64,000 nucleotides of DNA from Agrococcus sp. KRD186 (GTDB taxonomy: Bacteria; Actinomycetota; Actinomycetes; Actinomycetales; Microbacteriaceae), in contig NZ_JABFAP010000001.1 of assembly GCF_017168255.1 (NCBI RefSeq), positions 781,087 to 845,086 of the forward strand, given 5' to 3'. Shown here piece by piece: positions 57,832 to 64,000 of the stretch. A program made the position numbers and the translations under genes. Positions within the stretch are counted from its first letter, which is position 1, and each line of letters starts with the position of its first letter. Below the pieces are notes generated by a model. The model was given only the letters and a program-made list of their open reading frames with translations. It was not told where the DNA came from and did not search any database.

Positions 57832-58338
57832 TCAGATGAGGTCGTGGGCCACCTGAACGAGCAGCCAGGAATGGCCGTCGACATCGTGGACGAGCGCAAT
57901 GCCCCGCCACGTGTTGGAGCCGCAATCGAATCGTTGGTCCTCGAGCACGTAGTCGCCTTGTTCGACCGTGGATTGGAACCCACCTACCGGGCATGGGCCG
58001 CTGCTGCTGGAGTAGCGTGGCGCGATCTCGTCGAGGTGCGGATTGGGGACCTGGAGGCGAGCCCAGCATCGCGAGACGACGCTGCAGCCCGAGTCCACGA
58101 CTCTGGTGTCTTCGGGCAGGGTGAGCTCGGCAGATTCCTCGACGTAGGCCCTGGAGAGTTCGATGCAGGGTGCGTTGGTGCCGAGCAGGCACCGCCCCTG
58201 CTCTGCGCCTGGGAACAGCAGTTGCCGCCCGCCGAAGTAGAGGATCGCGGCGACGGCGGCGAGCACCAACACCGCGAGCACGGCCAATCGCCAGGCTCTC
58301 CCTCGGGATCTTCGGCTTCCCCTCGCCGCTGTGATCAC
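57832..58338 (-). CDS. Single-pass membrane protein with Cys-rich outer domain
   Basis: The 168-residue product has a basic N-terminus, one membrane helix (RLAVLAVLVLAAVAAILYFG) and an outer domain with six Cys (GRCLLGTNAPCIEL, SGCSVVSRCWARL, GPCPVGGF, QRFDCGSNTWRG), suggesting three disulfides. The start is a GTG overlapping the stop of the upstream small gene (GTGA), so the two are coupled. No family is recognised. Confidence 0.65.
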   Translation of the reverse strand: MITAARGSRRSRGRAWRLAVLAVLVLAAVAAILYFGGRQLLFPGAEQGRCLLGTNAPCIELSRAYVEESAELTLPEDTRVVDSGCSVVSRCWARLQVPNPHLDEIAPRYSSSSGPCPVGGFQSTVEQGDYVLEDQRFDCGSNTWRGIALVHDVDGHSWLLVQVAHDLI

Positions 58339-58616
58339 CCGGGCTCCTTTCGAGACAGGCGGTGCGCCAAGGGTAGCGGGCTGTAGTGCGTCGAGAGCGA
58401 CGCGATGTGGTTGACGAGTGCCTTGGCAAGGGCGCGCAGCTCGCTCACTTCGAAGTCATCGAGCAGGGTCAACGGTGTGTCTCCGAGAACCTGCAAGATA
58501 GCGGTTCGCTCGGAGTTGAAGAGCGGGTGATCTGTCGTATTGCCGAGCCGCCGGGTGCCCGCAAGCCGATGGCTCACCGGGGGTGGAGCACGAGCGGGCA
58601 GTCCGACTTCGCTCAC
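58335..58616 (-). CDS. Small hydrophilic protein coupled to membrane protein gene
   Basis: The 93-residue product starts with GTG (SEVGLPARAPPPVSHRLAG) and has a helical C-terminal half (LLDDFEVSELRALAKALVNH). There is no membrane segment or Cys. Its stop overlaps the start of the Cys-rich membrane protein gene, which suggests related function. No family is recognised, and low similarity to anything familiar keeps confidence moderate. Confidence 0.45.
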   Translation of the reverse strand: MSEVGLPARAPPPVSHRLAGTRRLGNTTDHPLFNSERTAILQVLGDTPLTLLDDFEVSELRALAKALVNHIASLSTHYSPLPLAHRLSRKEPG

Positions 58617-58822
58617 TCGGGGCGCCCAACGGCCGGGACGTGGAACTCCTTAATTGGCTCGACGGCCACTCCCGGCTGCTCCTGTCGTGCACCGCCCACG
58701 TACCCGTCACGGCGCGATCCTGGGTGCCGGCGGTCGCCTCGGGAGGAGGGGCTTGCAGCGCATGGTGACGATCGTGCCAGCGTCCGACCGTGCTGGCCTT
58801 CGACACGGTCGATGGGATCAAG

Positions 58823-59533
58823 TCAGTCGCCGCAGTCGAAGCGGACGGGCGCGAGCTGGGGCGTGATCTGGGCCTCGGTATCGCTGCGAAGCCGCCCGAC
58901 CTCGCCATCCCACGTCACTTCGATCTCATGGGCTCCCTGGTCGGAGTAGCTCTCCCGGATGACCCACTCGACACGGTCCGAGCCGGGGCGGACCAGACCA
59001 TAGGACCGATTGAGGCCCTGAAAGCCCGCGCCGTGCGCACCCACAACGACCCGGCAGCCATCAGCGCTCATCTGATCCAGCACGCGGAAACTCTCCTGCG
59101 CTACCCACACGCCGAAGTACGCCCCTACGGCGGAAAGTACCACTGCGCCAAGTGCAAGCGGGCTGACGACGCGCATGGCGATGACGCTTCGCCTGCCTTG
59201 ACCCCACGGCCCAAGAAGAGGGGCGACGAGTATCGCAAGCACGCCCAGCGCTAGGCACCAGCCGGCCGGGCCTCGAAGGCTTGGCACCCAGTCACCGACG
59301 ACGATGGTGACGGATCCTAGGGCTTCTCTGCGGAGGAGATCGCCCGGCCATCCGTGATCAAGCATGATGGGCACGAGCAGTAGCGCGAAGCCGACGACGC
59401 GTATGATCCGCGACGCGAGCGGCCAGCGACGCGGATCCGGCGGTTCGGCCAAGGCTCCGCTGTTGTCCGCACCACTGTCCACGTCGTTGCGGTTCGGCAC
59501 AGAGCCGCTCGCCGTCGCTTCGTGGGCGCTCAT
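58823..59533 (-). CDS. Membrane protein with three to four helices, unknown
   Basis: The 236-residue product has hydrophobic segments near 45-62, 90-112 and 122-145 and a C-terminal outer domain with DQMSADGCRVVVGAHGAGF and LAPVRFDCGD, again two Cys that may pair. The ATG at 59533 (MSAHEATASGSVPNRNDVDS) gives a hydrophilic acidic N-terminus. The family is not recognised. The gap 58617-58822 on its 3' side shows no convincing gene. Confidence 0.6.
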   Translation of the reverse strand: MSAHEATASGSVPNRNDVDSGADNSGALAEPPDPRRWPLASRIIRVVGFALLLVPIMLDHGWPGDLLRREALGSVTIVVGDWVPSLRGPAGWCLALGVLAILVAPLLGPWGQGRRSVIAMRVVSPLALGAVVLSAVGAYFGVWVAQESFRVLDQMSADGCRVVVGAHGAGFQGLNRSYGLVRPGSDRVEWVIRESYSDQGAHEIEVTWDGEVGRLRSDTEAQITPQLAPVRFDCGD

Positions 59534-59618
59534 GGCGTTCAACTTCCAAATGGGGGTTGGTCGTCGACTGCGATGCATCCGCAGACTTCATCGCGCCCAG
59601 CCCCACAGCTGGACGACG

Positions 59619-60032
59619 TCAAGGCTGCACCGGAGCGTCAGCGCTCAACTGCCGAAGACAGAGCTGAAACGACAGGTCCTCCGAGGTGAGCCCGCGCCAT
59701 GCCGCTGACTGACGCTCTCGGCTCTCGGTCGGCACTTCGTCCGGGGTCGCGAGCTGAGCGTTGTGCGGTCCTTCGATGTCGCTCTGAAGAGCCTGCTCCG
59801 CCGCCGACCTGGTCTCAGAGTTGGCGCACGCGTCGCCCGGCGCCTGCCACGGAGCCGACGTTCCTTGCGGAGGCCCCTCGAGCGCCCCTCCGCGAACACC
59901 GCTCGGCGCGGGAGCGCCCTGTATCCAGACCGCGGCGGCAGCGGCGACCGCAATCGCACCACCCGCCGAAACGGTGAGCGCAGCCACGGTCCGGCTCCGG
60001 TCGCGGCCGCCCGCCCGCCCTTGTCGTGCCAT
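59619..60032 (-). CDS. Membrane-anchored small protein, unknown
   Basis: The 137-residue product has one N-terminal helix (VAALTVSAGGAIAVAAAAAV) and an outer domain with two Cys (PGDACANSETRSAAEQAL and FQLCLRQLS). TAGATT lies six bases before the ATG, so it is leaderless. It is similar in design, but not in readable sequence, to its neighbours. The family is not recognised. Confidence 0.6.
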   Translation of the reverse strand: MARQGRAGGRDRSRTVAALTVSAGGAIAVAAAAAVWIQGAPAPSGVRGGALEGPPQGTSAPWQAPGDACANSETRSAAEQALQSDIEGPHNAQLATPDEVPTESRERQSAAWRGLTSEDLSFQLCLRQLSADAPVQP

Positions 60033-60239
60033 AGCGGCAATCTAGCGAGTAAGTTGACGTTCTGTCACGAGCGCCGACTCGATCCTGGGAGATCGACTAC
60101 ACTGCCCCCTCCCACGTCCGCTGCAACCGCTCCCGCGGCGATCGCGGCCCGAGGCCCGCGATCGGCGTCGTCGACGAGGATTGGTACCCGTCCAGCAACA
60201 GGGCTGGCTTCGGCGACGCAAGCACGCGAGCGTGGGCCC

Positions 60240-60719
60240 ATGCTCAGCCTCCAGCGCCCCGCAGCCCTCGCTGCCGCTGCCGCCGCGATCGCGGCGCTCA
60301 CGGCCTGCTCTCCCGCACCGCAGCCGTCCCCGCAGCCGGAGGTATCCGAGTTGACGCCGACCCCCGAGGCGACGGTCACCGAGGTAGGGCTTTGGGAGGG
60401 CATGACCGCTCACTGCGGAACTGTCGAACCGCTCATGCAGGTGGACCCCAGCGTAGATCCGCAGGTGAACGGCTATGCCCCCGCCGACCTGCGCGACTCT
60501 GGGCCGCGCGAAGCGGCCAGCGGTGAGGTCGAGACCCTCTCGGACGGGTCCCCTCGCATCTACGTCGTTGCCGAAGGGGACCAGGCAGTGCCCATTGCCC
60601 GCCGACTCTGCGCACCGAGCTCCGACTACCTCGCATGGCTCAACGACGCGGATGACGTCAACGGGCTGACGCTGCAGCCGGGCGACCGCCTCTGGCTCGT
60701 CCCCAACGAACCCGCCTAA
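60240..60719 (+). CDS. Lipoprotein with LysM-like C-terminus
   Basis: The 159-residue product has a lipoprotein signal (RPAALAAAAAAIAALTAC, lipobox LTAC), a Pro/Glu/Thr spacer (PAPQPSPQPEVSELTPTPEA) and a C-terminal region IYVVAEGDQAVPIARRLCAP ... YLAWLNDADDVNGLTLQPGD, RLWLVP, which follows the LysM pattern (GDT...IA...L...N...L.PGD.L.LP). A peptidoglycan-binding role is likely. The upstream 207-base gap 60033-60239 has no gene. Confidence 0.7.
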   Translation: MLSLQRPAALAAAAAAIAALTACSPAPQPSPQPEVSELTPTPEATVTEVGLWEGMTAHCGTVEPLMQVDPSVDPQVNGYAPADLRDSGPREAASGEVETLSDGSPRIYVVAEGDQAVPIARRLCAPSSDYLAWLNDADDVNGLTLQPGDRLWLVPNEPA

Positions 60720-61193
60720 CTGAGCCCACTGCAATGCCCTCGCCCCTCCGTGCGGGGGCACATCTAGCGTGAGGCACGGAAGGTTGAGCTTGAGGCTGAG
60801 GAGGCCGACAGGTTGGCGGGCTTGTTGACCGGCGGGGCGGTACCCAGTCTCGGGCGCGGGGCAACGAATACCCCTTGGCTGGTGAAAGCGGGCACCACCG
60901 ACCTCCTGCTACGGATCCCGTACCGGTCCGCTGATCACGCCCCGCGCCCAATAGCCGATGAGTTCGCTGCGCTCGATCGGGTTCCCGAAGGTGTCGGCAC
61001 GCACGGATGAAGCGTTGGAGCGGCGCAGGCCTATAGCCATGCCGGCGCGCCCCGTTTGGGGATCCCTCACTGGGACACCGAACAGCGCCGCACCTGGTCG
61101 GCGATTTCCGCGCGGTCGATCATTGCGGGGATTCCCGTAAGACCCGCCCGGAAAAATGCCCGGTGAAGGGGCCTCAAACGCTACAGTCGCGTC
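60720..61193. other. 474-base region without a supported gene
   Basis: This lies between the LysM-like lipoprotein and the serine recombinase. Both strands have short open frames (plus strand 60958-61140, minus strand 60909-61301) but neither shows a start signal or recognisable domain. A recombinase binding (res-type) site would be expected here, yet I cannot point to convincing paired dyads. TACAGT at 61182-61187 is the -10 of the recombinase gene. Confidence 0.5.
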
Positions 61194-61778
61194 ATGCTCA
61201 TCGGGTACGCACGCGTCTCGACCAACGCGCAGGACGTCACGGCGCAACGCGACGCGCTTGCAGCGCTCGGCGTCGAGTCGCGGAACATCTACGTCGACCA
61301 CGGACTCACCGGCACGAACCGTGCCCGGCCCGGCCTGCGCGAAGCGCTCGCCGCTTGCCGCGACGGGGACACGCTGGTCGTGTCAAAGCTCGACCGGCTC
61401 GCGCGGTCACTGCCTGACGCGCGAGACATCGCGGACGAGCTCGCATCGAAGGAGGTCAGTCTCAGCCTTGGTGGCAGTCACTACGACCCGAACGACCCGG
61501 TTGGCCGGCTGCTCTTCAACGTGCTCGGGATGGTGGCCGAGTTTGAGGCCGATCTCATCCGCGCCCGTACCCGCGAGGGCATGGCCGTCGCTCGCGCGAA
61601 GGGCCGGCTCCGCGGCAAGAAGCCAAAGCTCTCGCCAACGCAAGAGGCGCACCTGGTCAGTCTCCACCGTCAGGGGTCGCATACCTCGAGTGAACTCGCC
61701 GAGCTCTTCGGCGTCGCTCGCTCGACGGTGTACCGCGCGCTTGAACGGGCGGCGGCAAAGAGCGCCGGGACGGCGTGA
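61194..61778 (+). CDS. Serine recombinase (resolvase/invertase family)
   Basis: The 194-residue product is a complete small serine recombinase: MLIGYARVSTNAQDVTAQRD with the catalytic Ser near residue 9, the LVVSKLDRLARSL active-site block, FNVLGMVAEFEADLIRARTR along the long E helix, and a C-terminal helix-turn-helix (TSSELAELFGVARSTVYRAL). It catalyses resolution or inversion between short dyad sites. TACAGT six bases before the ATG indicates leaderless expression. It precedes an unknown helical protein by one base. Confidence 0.92.
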   Translation: MLIGYARVSTNAQDVTAQRDALAALGVESRNIYVDHGLTGTNRARPGLREALAACRDGDTLVVSKLDRLARSLPDARDIADELASKEVSLSLGGSHYDPNDPVGRLLFNVLGMVAEFEADLIRARTREGMAVARAKGRLRGKKPKLSPTQEAHLVSLHRQGSHTSSELAELFGVARSTVYRALERAAAKSAGTA

Positions 61779-61779
61779 C

Positions 61780-62511
61780 GTGGCGAGGCTCGACGATGGC
61801 CTGAGCGACGCGCAAGCGTGGGCATTGCTCGCCGAGCAGACGAGCACACGGAACCTGCTCGCCTACGGGCTGCGGGCTCTGCGAACTGCTGCGTTCCTCG
61901 AGACGACCCGCGACCCGATCATGACCATGCTGTCGATCGGGTTGGAGAAGCTTCTGAAGATGGCACTCGGGCTTGCACACCTTGCAGAGCATCGGGAGTG
62001 GCCACCGGTGGCCATCTTTCGAGATCACTGGCGACACGACCTCGACACGATGCTGCGCGAGACGCTCGACACCCTGCGAGCAGGTCTCGATCGCGCGAAC
62101 CACCGGCCGTACGTAGAGTCGCTGCTCGATGCCGTCGAGCGCGACCCTGTGCTGGTCCCGCTCGTCGCCGCGCTGAGCAGGTACGGGCGGCAAGGTCGCT
62201 TCTACAACCTGGACACCCTCGCCGAGAGTCCCCAGCGAGGTCCGTCTCCGGAAGCGATGTGGTCGAGCGTCGAACAGATCTTGCTCGCGCACGATGAGAA
62301 GCTGCGGACGCGCCTGTCTGCAGTGACGGGCCGCGACGCCGAGGCACACGAAGCCCTGATTCACCAGATGGAGGCGAGCACCGCTGATTCGCTGCAGCGC
62401 CTGTGGGACCTAATCGCCATGGCCGGCGTGCAAGGGATGCTCGGTGCACGCGGGCGCGGATGGGGCGTCGACATCGATCGCGATCTCGTGGGGCGGCAGA
62501 TCAGGGCCTGA
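61780..62511 (+). CDS. Helical protein of unknown function next to the recombinase
   Basis: The 243-residue product is mostly helical with no membrane segment. MLSIGLEKLLKMALGLAHLA followed by a FRDHWRHDLDTMLRETL stretch recalls the layout of HEPN domains (a helix with E-x-x-LK, later R-x4-H), but this is weak. The start is GTG at 61780, directly after the recombinase stop, so co-transcription is near certain. Its 3' end overlaps the convergent recombinase-like gene by 11 bases. Confidence 0.5.
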   Translation: MARLDDGLSDAQAWALLAEQTSTRNLLAYGLRALRTAAFLETTRDPIMTMLSIGLEKLLKMALGLAHLAEHREWPPVAIFRDHWRHDLDTMLRETLDTLRAGLDRANHRPYVESLLDAVERDPVLVPLVAALSRYGRQGRFYNLDTLAESPQRGPSPEAMWSSVEQILLAHDEKLRTRLSAVTGRDAEAHEALIHQMEASTADSLQRLWDLIAMAGVQGMLGARGRGWGVDIDRDLVGRQIRA

Positions 62512-64000
62512 GACCGCTGCTGCCGCGCGGCTCCCGCGGCCGCGCGGTGTAGCTCGCGAAGGCGAGCCCGCCCCGGAGCGCGTGCTTCGTGAGGGTCTGG
62601 TTCGTATAGCCGAGGATGTCGGCGAGGACGGCAGGGTGCAGCTGGTGGGTGAGGTCGGCGAGGGTGGCGTTGCGGCCGGCGAGCACGGAGACGCCGAGGC
62701 TTCGGAGTTGGTTGCGGACGCTGTCCGGGTGGATGTGGCGGCCGACTCGACGACCTGGGAACAGCCAGCCTGCATCGACGGCGGCGGTGCGGGTGGCGGC
62801 GACGGTCGTGATCATCTCGAAGACCACCGCGGAGATGGGGCCGGGCACAAGTGCCGGCTGCGTGCCCCCGAGGTCGATGCGCATGCCGTCGGGGACCTCG
62901 GTGACCGCGTCGCGGCGGAGTTGCACGAGTCGACCGATCGGGGTGCCGTAAAGCAGCATTAGCAGCCCGACGACGCGAGGGATAAGGGGAGCGTCAGTTT
63001 CGCCGAGAAGATGTGAGAGGTTTTGGACGCGTTCGGTGTCGGTGGCGAGCGGGGTGGAGATCGCGTCTCGGCGTCGACCGGAGCGGAGCTTCGTGGCGCC
63101 GATCGTGCGGTTCCAGTTGATGAAGTTTCGGGCGCTCTTCCTGGTCGATGGGCCTGCGGAGAGGTATTCGTCGATGTGGCGTTCCTCGGCGTCGGCGAGC
63201 GCGACGTCGTGGGTCACGTCGAGCCAGGCGAGCAGTCGTCCGGCTTCGGTGATCTCCTGCTTGGCCGCGCGAGTGGCGTAGTTGAGGTTACGGATGCGGG
63301 ATGCGTCGTCGTGGAGCCGGCGTGCGTGATGCCAGCGCGCGAAGGGTTCGAGCGCGGCGACGATTCGAGGACGTGCCGTGAGGTCGCGGAGTCGTTGATC
63401 GAGCCAGAGGTCGAAGCGGGCGAGGTCGACGTTGCCGCGGTCGGGGAGCATGCCGTGTGCGACGAGCAGGCTGCGGAGATGCTCGATGGCCGTGGAACGC
63501 GGCAGGGCATCGAACGCTGCGTGGTCGAGGTCGAGCTCGCGCCTGCCGAGCCTGGTGAGGAGGGCGTTGGCTGCCCCGCCGCGCATCCAGGTGCGGATGC
63601 TCGCTGGTCGGTCGACGCCGCACAGGACGTTGACCAGACGCTTGATGCGCAGATCGGGAGGGTCGTTGGGGGAGAGGAGTGCTTCGAGGTCTTCGCGGAG
63701 CACGCAGCGTGTGCAGCGCTTGTTGCGGATGAGCTCGCCTTCGTTGCCGCATCGGTGACAGTCGAGATCGGTCGTGATGCGGGCGCAGACTCGGCAGATC
63801 GGACGGTCGTGCTCGTCGCGGCCGGGCAGCATGCGGTCGTCTTCGCACTGTGCGCAGATGCCGAACCTCTCGACGGCGCGAACGTAGCAAGGCGTGCAGA
63901 TGCGACCTTCGGGCCAGGTCACGCGGTGACGCTTCGCGGTCTGCCCGCAGCGAAGACATTGGAAGTCGCCTCCGACGCGGGGTCGACCGATGCGCCTATT
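62501..64000 (-). CDS. Zinc-ribbon tyrosine-recombinase-like protein, N-terminus off window
   Basis: The frame is open from base 64000 to the stop at 62501 (499 residues). The N-terminal 100 residues hold several CxxC pairs (CLRCGQTA, ICTPCY, ICAQCED, ICRVCAR, CHRCGNE, CTRCVLR), a multiple zinc ribbon. The C-terminal part follows a tyrosine-recombinase plan: GLLMLLYGTPIGRLVQLRRD (first Arg), LADLTHQLHPAVLADILGYT and GGLAFASYTA with a Tyr in the nucleophile place. The second Arg/His box is weak, so catalysis is uncertain. A GTG at 63922 would cut the first CxxC in half, so the true start is outside the window. Confidence 0.65.
   Translation of the reverse strand, partial: NRRIGRPRVGGDFQCLRCGQTAKRHRVTWPEGRICTPCYVRAVERFGICAQCEDDRMLPGRDEHDRPICRVCARITTDLDCHRCGNEGELIRNKRCTRCVLREDLEALLSPNDPPDLRIKRLVNVLCGVDRPASIRTWMRGGAANALLTRLGRRELDLDHAAFDALPRSTAIEHLRSLLVAHGMLPDRGNVDLARFDLWLDQRLRDLTARPRIVAALEPFARWHHARRLHDDASRIRNLNYATRAAKQEITEAGRLLAWLDVTHDVALADAEERHIDEYLSAGPSTRKSARNFINWNRTIGATKLRSGRRRDAISTPLATDTERVQNLSHLLGETDAPLIPRVVGLLMLLYGTPIGRLVQLRRDAVTEVPDGMRIDLGGTQPALVPGPISAVVFEMITTVAATRTAAVDAGWLFPGRRVGRHIHPDSVRNQLRSLGVSVLAGRNATLADLTHQLHPAVLADILGYTNQTLTKHALRGGLAFASYTARPREPRGSSGLRP

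Overview
The window is high-GC actinobacterial chromosome (third codon positions almost all G or C) and most resembles Microbacteriaceae. The pointers are the ctaE-qcrC-qcrA-qcrB cluster of the actinobacterial cytochrome bc1-aa3 supercomplex divergent from trpD, frequent GTG starts, and many genes whose start codon lies 6-7 bases after a TANNNT -10 hexamer, which implies leaderless mRNAs. The genus cannot be fixed from this sequence alone.

Left part (1-27600), conserved chromosome: a cut-off EamA transporter, an EI24 membrane protein, three tandem FemAB-type peptidoglycan bridge enzymes, an HD hydrolase, a FUSC transporter, an APH-fold kinase, an LLM oxidoreductase, the respiratory cluster (9414-13629), trpD, and a glycerol/dihydroxyacetone module. 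In that module glpF-glpK diverges from dhaKLM: glycerol enters through GlpF and is phosphorylated by GlpK, while dihydroxyacetone is phosphorylated by the PTS-fed DhaKLM. After it come a transporter, regulators, a racemase, a lysoplasmalogenase-like protein, an ATPase and a thiamine-diphosphate enzyme.

Middle part (27600-50000), mixed chromosome with unusual proteins: a DUF559-like nuclease gene bracketed by palindromic direct repeats; a 742-residue fusion of an SGNH hydrolase, an M4 protealysin-type protease and an emfourin-like inhibitor domain; a DsbA-like protein; an AGCS symporter; lipoproteins; a Ser/Thr kinase; an SDR-RES-phosphoesterase operon; an amylase followed by a GNAT-endonuclease fusion; a flavoprotein/LysR pair; an ECF sigma/anti-sigma/lipoprotein group beside a frameshifted DUF2231-like gene; a VapBC-type toxin-antitoxin pair; and an MBL hydrolase.

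Right part (50000-64000), accessory: four copies of a site built around a GATATC-GGG-GATATC core are spaced roughly one gene apart (cupin, ACR3 arsenite-type carrier with a small partner, phosphotransferase, GNAT). One copy is split by an IS256-family element with a 9-bp target duplication. A broken GNAT gene lies on each side of the array. The layout resembles an integron cassette array, but the sites are not recognisable attC sites and no integron integrase is visible. Beyond it is a run of small membrane-anchored proteins and lipoproteins of unknown function, then a serine recombinase, an unknown helical protein and a zinc-ribbon tyrosine-recombinase-like gene that runs off the right edge.
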